The notes: generated by a model from the sequence alone, not told the origin. DNA of 64,000 nt from Paenibacillus assamensis DSM 18201 (GCF_000422445.1 NZ_AULU01000013.1:124001-188000), one strand, 5' to 3'; shown: positions 46,819 through 56,104, counted from the first letter of the stretch. Numbers and translations are program-made.

Positions 46819-46862
46819 GAAGAGTTGCACCTATATTTAATAGGGAGCAGCTCTTCTTCTTG
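46819..46862 (+). terminator. Terminator after zinc-ribbon protein gene
   Basis: GAAGAGTTGC pairs with GCAGCTCTTC, with CCTAT/ATAGG inside, followed by TTCTT. Confidence 0.65.
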
Positions 46863-46975
46863 TAAAAGCAGTGTATCAGAATAGCCACACAAACTTTTTA
46901 TACTTTTAAGTTTACAAAGTAATAACATTTCTATATGCTTAAATGGTGGAATGTGTAAACCAAGGAGGGATAACG

Positions 46976-47713
46976 ATGGAGTTAGCAGGGAAGAAAGTTG
47001 TCATTACAGGAGCGGGTCGTGGACTTGGGCAGGCCTTAGCGATTAGCTTGGCAAAGATGGGGGCTCACTTGTTTCTGTCTGCACGCACGAAGGATAGTCT
47101 TAACGAAACGTGTCGGCTTGTAGAAGAGACAACAGGACAAGTACCATTTACATACGAGGTGGATTTGCGTAATGCGGAGCAGATACGCTTATTTGCCGAG
47201 GGAGTAGAGCGCGTAAGTCCAGAGATCGATATATTGATTAACAATGGTGCAATGTGGCTGGCTGGAGAGTTAGATAGTGTGAGCGATGAAGAGATTAGCG
47301 ACACGATAAACTCTGCTGCTGTAGGCACTACCCTTACTACACGTCATTTCCTACCGCTGCTGCGCCGTTCCAAAGGTGCCGATATCGTCAATATGATATC
47401 CGTATGCGGTCTGTTGAACGTTCAGCATGAGTCGGCACATGAAGCGTTCCATGCAGCTAAGTTTGCTCAAGCTGGCTTCACGGATCGGCTGCGCCATCGC
47501 CTTAAGCCGGAAGGAATTCGTGTTATTGGGGTATATCCGCCTGACTTTGACGATGTTTCTCCGGTTGACTCAGAATGGTCACATCCTCGAAACACTCGTA
47601 ACGACCAGAAAATTTCGAATCGGCATGTGGTGGAGGCAATTACGTTTGCGCTTACGCGTGATAGGATTTGCTCCATTAATTCGATCCAGTTAGATACGTG
47701 GCCGAGTGTTTAA
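46976..47713 (+). CDS. Short-chain dehydrogenase/reductase with Phe in place of catalytic Tyr
   Basis: 245 residues from ATG 46976 with AAGGAGGG six bases upstream. Cofactor motif TGAGRGLG, NNGA and Ser 142 are present, but where SDRs have YxxxK this reads FHAAK (Phe 158, Lys 162). Without the tyrosine, classic hydride transfer should be impaired, so it may bind NAD(P) as a sensor or use other chemistry. The rest (FAQAGFTDRLRHRLKPEGIRVIGVYPP) is canonical. Arg 38 after strand 2 favours NADP. Single gene. Confidence 0.85.
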   Translation: MELAGKKVVITGAGRGLGQALAISLAKMGAHLFLSARTKDSLNETCRLVEETTGQVPFTYEVDLRNAEQIRLFAEGVERVSPEIDILINNGAMWLAGELDSVSDEEISDTINSAAVGTTLTTRHFLPLLRRSKGADIVNMISVCGLLNVQHESAHEAFHAAKFAQAGFTDRLRHRLKPEGIRVIGVYPPDFDDVSPVDSEWSHPRNTRNDQKISNRHVVEAITFALTRDRICSINSIQLDTWPSV

Positions 47714-47865
47714 TAGGATGGGCAGGAAAAAGGAAGCCTGTTCTTAAAAGAGAGGAAGTCTTGTATTGCATATTATACTTATATAAAGAAAGAACCTGAC
47801 TAGATCCCGAAGCCTACTGGCCCCGGATATCTGTAAAAAAGAAAAATCCTTAAGTGATTATAGGA

Positions 47866-47919
47866 TTAAAAACAACAACCCTCACTAACCATTTTTTGAA
47901 TGGAAGTGAAGGTTGTTGT
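47866..47919 (-). terminator. Terminator of the siderophore-permease operon
   Basis: AACAACAACC-TCACT-CCATT pairs with AATGG-AGTGA-GGTTGTTGT. On the minus strand the stem is followed by TTTTTAATCC. Confidence 0.75.
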
Positions 47920-47984
47920 CACCTGTAGCAGTAGATTTTTATACTAGTAGAATCGTCTTTCATGAAGGCTTTGGACAGCAAGGA

Positions 47985-48992
47985 CTACTTCTTCCACAAC
48001 AAGTAGATAAAGTATGGCGCCCCGATAATCGCAAACATAATACCTGCTGCAATCCCTTCTGGATCAGCAATATTGCGGCCGATCGTATCAGCAACCAGCA
48101 GCAGCCAACCGCCGAGCAGCACGGCTAACGGAATAAACAGCTGATGGCGGGGCCCGATAAGCGCTTTTGCTAAGTGAGGAGCGATAAGGCCAATAAAGGC
48201 AATGCCCCCTGTAACGGACACCGCAGATGCCGCTAATGCGACAGCCGCTAGCAGCAGCACGATTCGTTCCTTCTGTACAGAAACGCCAACACCAACAACG
48301 ACAGGCTCGCTTAGCATAAGGATATTCATCCGGTTTGCCTTATAAAGCGTAAATGGGATGAGTACGATAAGCCAAGGAAGTATTGCCCACACGAACGGCC
48401 AGTCTGTCCCCCAAATATTGCCCGACATCCATTTTGCAATAAAATCGACTTTGTTACGGTCTGCCGCAGACATGATCACGATCATAAGACCCGACAATGC
48501 CATGGAGAATCCGATACCAACGAGAACGAGCCGAACAGGCTGCAAACCTGTGTGCTTGTTATAGGAAAATGCGTAAATGAGAGCCGCCGTCAGCAATGCC
48601 CCTGCAAAAGCTACAGCAGGAATGAGATAGACGAACGAATCCACATGAATCGGTACAAATAAATAGAAGATTGAAATGGCGACGCCAGCCCCTGCGTTAA
48701 TGCCGATAATACCCGGTTCGGCCAGATCATTGCGTGTAACGCTTTGTAAAATTGCCCCTGACAGCGCTAATGCCATACCAGCAAGCACGGTAATGACAAT
48801 TCGAGGCAGGCGAAGCGTGAATAAGACAAACTCTTCTTTGAACGTACCGTTGCCTAACAGTGTAGGTACTATTCGGTCAAACGAAACAGAGGAGTAGCCC
48901 AGCCCTAAGCTAACGATAGTGGTTAGTAAAATAAGAGCCGAAAATGCAATCAACAGTATTCGCTGTTTGCGAATGAGAGTGGGAGGAATCAT
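47985..48992 (-). CDS. Iron-siderophore ABC permease (FecCD family)
   Basis: 335 residues with about nine or ten membrane helices. LRLPRIVITVLAGMALALSGAILQSVTRNDLAEPGIIGINAGAG and GGIAFIGLIAPHLAKALIG are the FecCD signatures, the latter being the ATPase-contact loop. FhuG-like second permease; its start overlaps the end of the preceding permease gene (48989). It moves ferric siderophore through the membrane with the 48989-49999 product. No ATPase gene is adjacent, so an FhuC encoded elsewhere is required. Confidence 0.9.
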   Translation of the reverse strand: MIPPTLIRKQRILLIAFSALILLTTIVSLGLGYSSVSFDRIVPTLLGNGTFKEEFVLFTLRLPRIVITVLAGMALALSGAILQSVTRNDLAEPGIIGINAGAGVAISIFYLFVPIHVDSFVYLIPAVAFAGALLTAALIYAFSYNKHTGLQPVRLVLVGIGFSMALSGLMIVIMSAADRNKVDFIAKWMSGNIWGTDWPFVWAILPWLIVLIPFTLYKANRMNILMLSEPVVVGVGVSVQKERIVLLLAAVALAASAVSVTGGIAFIGLIAPHLAKALIGPRHQLFIPLAVLLGGWLLLVADTIGRNIADPEGIAAGIMFAIIGAPYFIYLLWKK

Positions 48993-49999
48993 GACAGTGT
49001 TTTCCCTCCTTTACGCACAATGATTAAGAAGAACGGCAGGCCAAGAGCGGCAATAAGAGCTGCTATAGGCGTCTCATACGGTGCACCAATAATGCGTGCC
49101 ATCGTATCGGCAAACATCATAAACGAAGCGCCGACTAATGCACACATTGGCACAATATAGCGATAGTCAGTCCCTACTATGCCACGTACGATATGTGGAA
49201 TCATAAGCCCGAGAAAGGCGATATTGCCGACTAAGGCAACAGAAACGCCGGCAAGGAGCGTTGTGACCACAAACAACACCGCTTTAATCCATTTCACATT
49301 TTGCCCAAGTCCGATCGAAACTTCCTCACTTAAGCTCAGAATCGTTAACTGCTTTGAACATAAGATGGCTAGAATGAGGCCAATACAAATGAATGGAATA
49401 ATGATTTGCAACTGCTCCCACGTAGTACCTATCAATCCACCAGCCGTCCACATGGACAAATCTTTTGATACTTTAAAATAAATACCTATCCCCTGTGCAA
49501 TCGCATTCAGGAATGCGGTCATCGCAGCTCCGGCCAACACGAGGCGCAGCGGAGAAAGATTGCCTTTCTTCAAGGAAGCGATGCCGAATACAATAAAGGC
49601 CCCAGCCGCCGCACCGATAAAGCATGCAATCGTAATGCCAAAATAATTGGCTGTCGGGATAAAGGCAAGCGTAATCGCGAGTGCCGCATTGGCCCCGGCT
49701 GTTAAGCCAAGAAGCCCCGGATCAGCCAGCGGGTTGCGCGTCATCCCTTGCATAATCGCCCCAGACACAGCTAATGCAGCCCCAACGAACATCGCGCCCA
49801 ACTCACGCGGAAGGCGAAGCTCGCGAATAATCGAAATGGACTCGCTTGTTTCTTTTGACGTAATGGCAAGCCATACATCTGATAACGTTGTGTTGGCAGC
49901 GCCTAGTACAAGCGATGCTGAGAGTGTAGCTAGCAATAGGATCAAACCAATAGCTAGCTTTAATGGATAAGGAATCTTACGTCGATTAGGTTTCATCAT
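48989..49999 (-). CDS. Iron-siderophore ABC permease (FecCD family)
   Basis: About 336 residues from ATG 49999 (an adjacent ATG at 49996 is equivalent; the ribosome site GAGCGA is weak). LRLPRELGAMFVGAALAVSGAIMQGMTRNPLADPGLLGLTAGAN and GNIAFLGLMIPHIVRGIVG are the family signatures. FhuB-like partner of the following gene (four-base overlap). It lies 120 bases after the binding-protein gene with a hairpin between, so permease levels may be lower than binder levels. Confidence 0.9.
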   Translation of the reverse strand: MMKPNRRKIPYPLKLAIGLILLLATLSASLVLGAANTTLSDVWLAITSKETSESISIIRELRLPRELGAMFVGAALAVSGAIMQGMTRNPLADPGLLGLTAGANAALAITLAFIPTANYFGITIACFIGAAAGAFIVFGIASLKKGNLSPLRLVLAGAAMTAFLNAIAQGIGIYFKVSKDLSMWTAGGLIGTTWEQLQIIIPFICIGLILAILCSKQLTILSLSEEVSIGLGQNVKWIKAVLFVVTTLLAGVSVALVGNIAFLGLMIPHIVRGIVGTDYRYIVPMCALVGASFMMFADTMARIIGAPYETPIAALIAALGLPFFLIIVRKGGKTLS

Positions 50000-50036
50000 A
50001 AGTCGCTCATCTTTTCTATTGTGGATTAAATGGACA

Positions 50037-50081
50037 AAAGAACCCCCCAACCACATTAATCTGTGGAGGAGAAGGTTCTTT
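50037..50081 (-). terminator. Intra-operon hairpin between binding-protein and permease genes
   Basis: AAAGAACC pairs with GGTTCTTT, with CCACA/TGTGG inside; TTTT follows on the minus strand. Probably a partial terminator giving more binding protein than permease. Confidence 0.55.
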
Positions 50082-50119
50082 ATTATCCTAGTCGTACAAG
50101 GACTTGCTTATTTGCTTAC

Positions 50120-51040
50120 TTATTTGCCGAGAAAGCTTTTAATAAAGAATTCCAACTGCAATTCAAGTGTTAGCGGATCGTTGAAGTAGAACTCCATCAT
50201 ATTCGCTTCATATACACGGTTGTTTTTCACAGCAGGGATATTTTTGTATGTTTCCGTTTGTTGGAAGGAGTTATCGCCTTCTTTATTTTTGCTGAGAATG
50301 ACGTAGTCACCCGCATATTGCGAAAGAACTTCCGTAGAAAGGGCATAGTAGCCTTCTTTCGTCATTTCTTTCACTTTGTCTGGCATGTTAAGCTTCATTT
50401 CTTGATACAAAATTTCTGTACCGCGTCCCCAGTTGTCGCCATAAACGTACAGCTGCTTATCAAAGTTTTCGATGACAGAAACGGTTGCGTTCTCACCAAT
50501 TTTAGCTTTAATTTCATTTCCAGCTTGTTGAGCACGTTTCTTGAAGTCATCGACCCAAGCACGAGCTTCTTTTTCTTTATTCAGCAATTTTCCGATTTCG
50601 ATATGCTGTGTTAAATAATCGACTTTACCGTACGTGTACGTAATCGTCGGTGCAATTTTATTTAAGTTGTCTACATTTTTCATATTAGACAAACCAATAA
50701 TTAGATCCGGTTTAAGCTCAATAATTTTCTCCAAATTCTCATCGGATACTTCTGCAGCCTCTTTCATTTTTTCTGCAAATCTCGGATTTTTCTTCGTCCA
50801 AGTATCTACACCAACTAGGTTAACACCTAAGGCTTCAACATTCCCTGCGAATGAACCTAGAACGATGACGCGCTGTGGATCAGCAGGAACTTGTACAGGA
50901 CCACCTTCTGATTGGTACGTAATCGTGCTTGCTTTTGCTTCATTAGGTGCTTCCGCTTCCTTGTTAGCGGGCGCTTGGTTACCACACGCACTAAGGACAA
51001 GCAGGCAGAGAAGCAGAGGGAAAAATAGTTTTTTCATCAT
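50120..51040 (-). CDS. Iron-hydroxamate siderophore-binding lipoprotein (FhuD/YxeB-like)
   Basis: 306 residues with AAAGGAG upstream. Lipobox LSACG. Class III binding-protein fold: VPADPQRVIVLGSFAGNVEALGVNLVGVDTW, LKPDLIIGLSNM and VYEANMMEFYFNDPLTLELQLEF. The sequence VDTWTKKNPRFAEKM resembles ferrioxamine/hydroxamate binders. Gene start is preceded by a promoter with a Fur box between -35 and -10, so expression is iron-repressed. It feeds the two FecCD permeases downstream. Confidence 0.88.
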   Translation of the reverse strand: MMKKLFFPLLLCLLVLSACGNQAPANKEAEAPNEAKASTITYQSEGGPVQVPADPQRVIVLGSFAGNVEALGVNLVGVDTWTKKNPRFAEKMKEAAEVSDENLEKIIELKPDLIIGLSNMKNVDNLNKIAPTITYTYGKVDYLTQHIEIGKLLNKEKEARAWVDDFKKRAQQAGNEIKAKIGENATVSVIENFDKQLYVYGDNWGRGTEILYQEMKLNMPDKVKEMTKEGYYALSTEVLSQYAGDYVILSKNKEGDNSFQQTETYKNIPAVKNNRVYEANMMEFYFNDPLTLELQLEFFIKSFLGK

Positions 51041-51135
51041 ATGTACTCCTTTAGGCAGTTTCGTACTGCTGATCGTTAACGTTTAAAATGAAATTCACAA
51101 TAACGATACAAATAGATTGAGATATCGTATTGCGT

Positions 51136-51164
51136 TTTATACTGATAATGATTATCATTAACAA
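51136..51164 (-). promoter_or_regulatory. Fur-controlled promoter of siderophore operon
   Basis: Reading the minus strand: TTGTTA (51164-51159), 17 bases, TATAAA (51141-51136). Between and across them lies TGATAATGATTATCATTA (51143-51160), nearly identical to the Fur box consensus GATAATGATTATCATTATC. Confidence 0.85.
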
Positions 51165-51296
51165 TACGTAATTAATATAAGAGTATCTATGCACAAAGTC
51201 AATCAAGTAAATAATGGAAGTTAGCATATACAGGATATAAAGACACTTCGCATGAACAACGAGCTTGCGGAGATATCAATTTAGGAGTGTGCGGAG

Positions 51297-52346
51297 ATGG
51301 ATGAAATTGAAGTTTTTGATGTGACGATAATAGGTGGCGGACCCGCAGGGTTGTTCTCTGCTTTCTATAGCGGCTTGCGAGAATTGAAGACGAAGCTGAT
51401 CGAATTCCAGCCGCGCTTAGGCGGTAAAGTTCATGTGTATCCGGAGAAAATGATCTGGGATGTAGGCGGACTTGTACCTACGACGGGTGCGAAACTTATT
51501 GAACAAATCGTTCAGCAAGGTCTCACTTTTAATCCTGAAGTTGTGTTAAATGAAAAAGTAGAGTCCATGGAGAAAAATGAAGACGGATTGTTTGTCCTAC
51601 ATACAGCGTCAGGAACGAAACATTATTCGAAGACGGTTATCGCGGCAATTGGCGGTGGTATTTTGAATCCGCAGAAGCTGGAAATTGAAGGCGCTGAGCG
51701 CTATGAGGTATCGAACCTGAACTATACGGTTAAGTCGTTGGCTTATTTTAAAGGGAAGACGGTCGTTATTTCTGGTGGCGGCAATTCAGCTGTGGACTGG
51801 GCTAATGAGTTGGAGCCGATTGCAGGCAAAGTGTATCTAACTTACCGTAAAGATGCTTTGTCAGGTCATGAAGCACAAGTGTCGCAGTTGATGAACAGCT
51901 CTGTGGAATGCTTGTTCCATACGACGATTACGAAGCTAATCGCTGATGAGCGTCATGAAGTGATTGAGCGTGTGGAGCTGACGAACCATCAGACAGGTGA
52001 AGTGACGCAGCTGGAGATTGACGAGGTCATTATCAATCATGGCTATGAACGTGATTCAGCATTAATTGGCAATAGCGATCTTCCCATCGAACAAGTGGAT
52101 GAATTCTATATGGCTTGTAATCCGAAGGGTGAATCGTCTGTGCCAGGATTATACGCTGCAGGGGACATCTTGCATCATGAAGGGAAGCTACACCTTATCG
52201 CTGGCGCGTTCCAAGACGCGGCGAATGCGGTCAACCAAGCGAAGCTATTTATTGAACCAGAAGCAAGCAAATGGGGGATGGTATCGTCTCATAATGAAGT
52301 GTTCAAAGAACGCAACCGCGAGCTTGTAAAGCAAATGATGAGCTAG
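51297..52346 (+). CDS. Ferredoxin--NADP reductase, YumC/IruO type
   Basis: 349 residues of the thioredoxin-reductase-like FNR family. FAD motif IIGGGPAGLFSAFY, NADP motif VVISGGGNSAVDWANEL and C-terminal FAD motif LYAAGDIL. There is no CxxC redox centre, so it is not a thioredoxin reductase. Homologues: Bacillus YumC (reduces ferredoxin) and staphylococcal IruO (reduces ferric hydroxamate siderophores). Divergent from the Fur-controlled hydroxamate importer, favouring an iron-release role. ATG 51297 has AGGAG about 10 bases upstream. Confidence 0.9.
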   Translation: MDEIEVFDVTIIGGGPAGLFSAFYSGLRELKTKLIEFQPRLGGKVHVYPEKMIWDVGGLVPTTGAKLIEQIVQQGLTFNPEVVLNEKVESMEKNEDGLFVLHTASGTKHYSKTVIAAIGGGILNPQKLEIEGAERYEVSNLNYTVKSLAYFKGKTVVISGGGNSAVDWANELEPIAGKVYLTYRKDALSGHEAQVSQLMNSSVECLFHTTITKLIADERHEVIERVELTNHQTGEVTQLEIDEVIINHGYERDSALIGNSDLPIEQVDEFYMACNPKGESSVPGLYAAGDILHHEGKLHLIAGAFQDAANAVNQAKLFIEPEASKWGMVSSHNEVFKERNRELVKQMMS

Positions 52347-52421
52347 CCGATTACGAATCGGTGAGAACCAAGTTTAGTTTTGTGCGCTGCGACATTTGAT
52401 AATCTGTGATTAAAAGGATGA

Positions 52422-52443
52422 GCCGTTCCGATTTAGGAGCGGC
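52422..52443 (+). terminator. Terminator after the FNR gene
   Basis: GCCGTTCC pairs with GGAGCGGC around a six-base loop, then CTTTCTG. Confidence 0.55.
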
Positions 52444-52542
52444 CTTTCTGTTGTTGGCTCGTGTATTTCAACCTATATACAGATTGGTTTTGCATACAGA
52501 TTGTGATAGTATGTACACCTATAAGAGATAAGGAAGTGAACG

Positions 52543-52902
52543 ATGATGATCAACATTACGGTCCCAACACCGGACGTTACAATTTACAAAGAGATTGCAC
52601 CTGAGCTGAGCAATATTTATGGTTTTACGGATTTCCACCTCATCACGCGTGAAAAGGGCGGCATCTTTATGTTCTACAACAGCAAGGATGAGTTGTTGTT
52701 CGTAGGTAAAGCGAGAAAGCTTAGACCAAGAATTAAGAAGCACTTCGAAGATTCGGTATCCCCTATGAAAAATTACAGAAACGAAGTAAGCAAAATTGAA
52801 GTATGTGTCATTGAAGATGCGGTCGATCGTGAAATTTACGAAACGTACATCATTAACGAATTCCAAGCGAAGTACAATGTGGATAAAGTATTTTATAAAT
52901 AA
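52543..52902 (+). CDS. GIY-YIG domain protein
   Basis: 119 residues from the first of two ATGs, with AAGGAAGTG upstream. GGIFMFYNSKDELLFVGKAR stands in for the GIY...YIG core, followed by KLRPRIKKHF (the arginine helix) and ETYIINEFQAKYN (metal Glu and the Asn of the fold). It resembles the UvrC N-terminal nuclease domain standing alone. The YIG motif is altered to FVG, so activity is uncertain. Followed by about 400 bases without a credible gene apart from a strong terminator. Confidence 0.8.
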   Translation: MMINITVPTPDVTIYKEIAPELSNIYGFTDFHLITREKGGIFMFYNSKDELLFVGKARKLRPRIKKHFEDSVSPMKNYRNEVSKIEVCVIEDAVDREIYETYIINEFQAKYNVDKVFYK

Positions 52903-53163
52903 GTAAAAGTACAGGTTCCAAACATTCCCTTGCCTTTGAGCAAAGCCATTGTTATGCTGAGGTTAGAGATGCAAGTGGAAGGAGCCCATCGCTTAGTATG
53001 TGTCCAAATAACCTGTAAAGCTGATGAATTTGATAGCATACCAATGGTAGTGAGTCACGAGGTGTCGCTAGTTTGCGCTGCTTCTGCCGCTCGTTTATTT
53101 GGTAGCCCTATCGTCAACCTTACAGGATACGCAGGATGAGCGATGTATATATACATTCATGAT

Positions 53164-53193
53164 GCGGATACCTTTTTGGGTGTCCGCTTTTTT
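53164..53193 (+). terminator. Strong terminator in the 52903-53308 gap
   Basis: GCGGATACC pairs with GGTGTCCGC around a short T-rich loop, then TTTTTT. It lies 260 bases beyond the GIY-YIG gene. Nothing else in this 400-base gap has both a ribosome site and protein-like sequence. Confidence 0.8.
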
Positions 53194-53308
53194 GTATGGA
53201 TATGTACAATATATACAGCCCAGCAATCAACAATTAGGAACGACCAATCTGCATCTCTACTATGCAACGCCTGCTATCCTCCATATGAATAAAACGGAGG
53301 AATTAACT

Positions 53309-54094
53309 ATGACTATGTATTCATTGAAAAATAAAATTGCAATCGTTACGGGCGCTAGCCGCTCAACTGGAATTGGAACAGCTATATGCCGCGAATTAGC
53401 ACGCGCAGGAGCGGACATATTCTTCACGCATTGGCATGCGTTTGATGTAGCCGAAGGCAATGGCGTGGAGATCGGCTGGCCAGAGCAATTATGCCAGGAG
53501 CTGGAGAGCTTAGGTGTGAGGGCGTGCCATATGGAAGCTGATTACGCCAATTCTAATATGCCGGCGATGATCATGGAGCAGGTAGAGAAAACGTTAGGTG
53601 TCCCGACCATTTTGATCAACAATGCGGCCTATTGCGCACCTTCGAACTATCGGACACTTGATTTGCGCTCGCTCGATCAGCATTATACGGTTAACAATCA
53701 GGGGACGATTATGTTAAGCGTGATGTTTGCCCGAAGATTTGAACAGTATTATCCAGCAGGGACGCCGGGAAGAATCGTCTACATGGTGTCCAAAGGAGAC
53801 GATCCAGATAATTTGGCGTACATTGCAACGAAAGGTGCGCTGCTAGGTTTAATTGAACCGTTGTCGGTTGGGCTGGCACCGCTGCATATTACGGTTAACG
53901 GGATAGATCCGGGGCCGACAGATTCAGGGTGGATGGACGATACGTTGAAAGGCTTTCTGCAACCCATGTTCCCAATGGGGCGAATCGGCGTGCCTGAAGA
54001 TGCGGCGCGAGCGATCCGTTTTCTAGCTAGTGATGAGTCTCAATGGATAACAGGGCAAATCATTAAGTCCGAAGGTGGATTTAGAGGTAAATAA
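53309..54094 (+). CDS. Short-chain dehydrogenase/reductase
   Basis: 261 residues from ATG 53309 with CGGAGG eight bases upstream. Cofactor motif TGASRSTGIG (insertion typical of FabG-like variants), NNAA, catalytic Ser in YMVSKGDD and YIATK as the active-site YxxxK. C-terminal signature GRIGVPEDAARAIRFLASDESQWITGQI. Likely NADP-dependent because of a positively charged/open loop, but the substrate is unknown. Single gene between two strong terminators. Confidence 0.9.
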   Translation: MTMYSLKNKIAIVTGASRSTGIGTAICRELARAGADIFFTHWHAFDVAEGNGVEIGWPEQLCQELESLGVRACHMEADYANSNMPAMIMEQVEKTLGVPTILINNAAYCAPSNYRTLDLRSLDQHYTVNNQGTIMLSVMFARRFEQYYPAGTPGRIVYMVSKGDDPDNLAYIATKGALLGLIEPLSVGLAPLHITVNGIDPGPTDSGWMDDTLKGFLQPMFPMGRIGVPEDAARAIRFLASDESQWITGQIIKSEGGFRGK

Positions 54095-54173
54095 AAATGG
54101 AACGGATGCTAAGTAAGCAACTATGTAACATCATATTGCAGCGCTTGTCGTGAAAAATAAGCAATGTATGAAA

Positions 54174-54207
54174 GGAACTGATCGGAACAGGATCAGTTCC
54201 TTTTTTT
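54174..54207 (+). terminator. Terminator after SDR gene
   Basis: GGAACTGATC pairs with GATCAGTTCC around a seven-base loop, then TTTTTTT. Confidence 0.9.
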
Positions 54208-54243
54208 AATCACTACCTCCAAAACTACGTAGTCACTAACTTA

Positions 54244-54290
54244 TTGACAGTAACTTATAAGCATGATATATTTATCTCGAATTAAAGATA
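54244..54290 (+). promoter_or_regulatory. Promoter and MhqR-like operator of the ring-cleaving dioxygenase gene
   Basis: TTGACA (54244-54249), 17 bases, TATATT (54267-54272), then TATCTCGAATTAAAGATA (54273-54290). The last closely matches the Bacillus subtilis MhqR operator as I remember it (ATCTCGAATTCGAGAT). Position at the transcription start suits repression. Confidence 0.65.
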
Positions 54291-54437
54291 ATTTAATTAA
54301 AGATAACTCAACAGAGATGTACGATACACAGTAACAGTTAGGCTGTACGAGGGAATTTGGTTAATCTCCAACAGCAATGGTTAGTATTTTCAAAACAGAG
54401 CAGACTCAAATATGACAATCATACGGAGGTAGTTATA

Positions 54438-55415
54438 ATGAATCCATTGAAAGGTATCCACCATGTTACGGCAATTACAAGCAGTGCAGAGAAGAACTAT
54501 GATTTTTTCACAAATGTATTGGGGATGCGTCTTGTAAAGAAGACGGTCAACCAAGATGACATACAGACATATCACCTATTCTTTGCTGACGATAAGGGCA
54601 GCGCAGGTACAGATATGACATTCTTTGATTTCCCTGGCATTCAGAAGGGTGTGCATGGTACAGACGAGATTGCAAAAACATCATTCCGAGTACCGACAAA
54701 TGCCGCTTTGGATTACTGGGTGAAGCGCTTTGATCGCTTGGAAGTAAAACATACGGGGATTCAAACGTTCTTCGGGAAAAAGACATTATCATTCGTTGAT
54801 TTCGATGACCAGCAATATCAACTTATTTCAGATGAGTACAACAAAGGCATCGCATCCGGTACGCCTTGGCAGGATGGTCCAATTCCATTGGAGTATGCCA
54901 TTACTGGTTTAGGCCCTGTCTTCATTCGTATTGCTCCGTTCGATTATTTCAAGGAAGTGCTGGAGAAAGTGTTCCTCTTCAAAGAAATCGCACAAGAAGG
55001 CGACTTCTACTTGTTTGAAATGGGGGAGGGCGGTAACGGCGCGCAAGTCGTTGTAGAGCATAACGAGTCTCTTCCACGTGCACAACAAGGCTTCGGCACG
55101 GTTCATCATGTGGCATTCCGTGTGGACAATCGTGAGGAGCTGGATGCATGGATGGAGCGCTTGGAAAGCTATCGCTTCAATACTTCCGGTTATGTAAATC
55201 GCTACTTCTTCGAATCACTTTATGCTCGGGTAGCACCGCAAATTCTGTTCGAGTTCGCAACAGACGGCCCTGGGTTTATGGGAGATGAGCCTTATGAAAC
55301 GCTTGGAGAGAAGTTGTCCCTACCGCCGTTCCTAGAACAGAAGCGTGACCACATCGAGAAATTGGTTCGCCCAATCGATACGGTTCGCAGCACGAAAACG
55401 TTTGTGAAGGAATAA
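54438..55415 (+). CDS. Ring-cleaving dioxygenase (MhqO-like)
   Basis: 325 residues from ATG 54438 with CGGAGG upstream. Two VOC modules: N-terminal GIHHVTAITSSAEKNYDFFT with LGMRLVKKTVNQDD, and C-terminal VHHVAFRVDNREELDAWMERL. His and Glu metal ligands lie in HHVT, VHHV and LFEFATDGPG. It belongs with MhqA/MhqE/MhqO enzymes that detoxify hydroquinones. A paralogue is cut by the left edge at 1-773. The promoter has an MhqR-like box, whereas the paralogue has a different palindrome. Confidence 0.9.
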   Translation: MNPLKGIHHVTAITSSAEKNYDFFTNVLGMRLVKKTVNQDDIQTYHLFFADDKGSAGTDMTFFDFPGIQKGVHGTDEIAKTSFRVPTNAALDYWVKRFDRLEVKHTGIQTFFGKKTLSFVDFDDQQYQLISDEYNKGIASGTPWQDGPIPLEYAITGLGPVFIRIAPFDYFKEVLEKVFLFKEIAQEGDFYLFEMGEGGNGAQVVVEHNESLPRAQQGFGTVHHVAFRVDNREELDAWMERLESYRFNTSGYVNRYFFESLYARVAPQILFEFATDGPGFMGDEPYETLGEKLSLPPFLEQKRDHIEKLVRPIDTVRSTKTFVKE

Positions 55416-56104
55416 TGGATGTAAGCAATAGAGGAGAGGCCGTGCAGGATAGTAATTGCGCAGTCTCTCCTTATTTAGGTTATAAGTGTCAATGGTTTGG
55501 CCATTCGTCCGCTAAATATCGCGGGTAATTGAAAAAATAATCCGATCTGGTCAAATTTATTTTTCTAGCCATTTTTAAAAATAAGATGATCCCGTCTTGC
55601 TAAACTTCATCGTAAATGGGTTACCTTATAGAATGGCAGCTGCATAATTAATCGTCCAAGACCGCAGCTACTCTTGAAGCTAAAGGTAGGTGCTGCATAA
55701 TCAATATTTCCTTTGCATATAGTATAGTTACTAAATCAAATTATTGTCAACACATGATTATTTTTGTAGAACAAGCGCACCGTTTCAGCCCCCTATTTAT
55801 AGTAATTTTAAAGGTAATCGACCAATAGACGAAAATACTAGTATATGGTATCTTGTTAGTGCTACCTGATATGACGGCTGTTCTCATGGACAGTTTAAGC
55901 TGTACGTATAGTTAGGGAGACAATGCAGCACGTTAAATATACATCGTGGAAGTTCGCCATTATGAATCAAGCGTTGATATACATAGATGTCCCTTTATTG
56001 AATTATTTTACAGTAAGCATTCTCCTTGCAGAGGATGGCTTTTAGTTATGACAACGTAGATTTCGACATCATTTATTGGGGCGTCATCCAGAAAGGAAGA
56101 AAAG
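55416..56104. other. Long non-coding stretch
   Basis: About 690 bases with no supported gene. It opens with a terminator-like hairpin (GGAGAG...CTCTCC, 55433-55470, then TTATTT). GCTGCATAAT followed by T/CAAT occurs twice (about 55643 and 55693). An AGAAAGGAAG ribosome site for yitT is at the end. I see no tRNA, riboswitch or clear remnant. Confidence 0.5.

Noticed and set aside
52930-53139. Open frame of 69 codons in the gap after the GIY-YIG gene
   Set aside because: TTG start without a ribosome site and no recognisable protein features. It may be a remnant, but the evidence is too thin.
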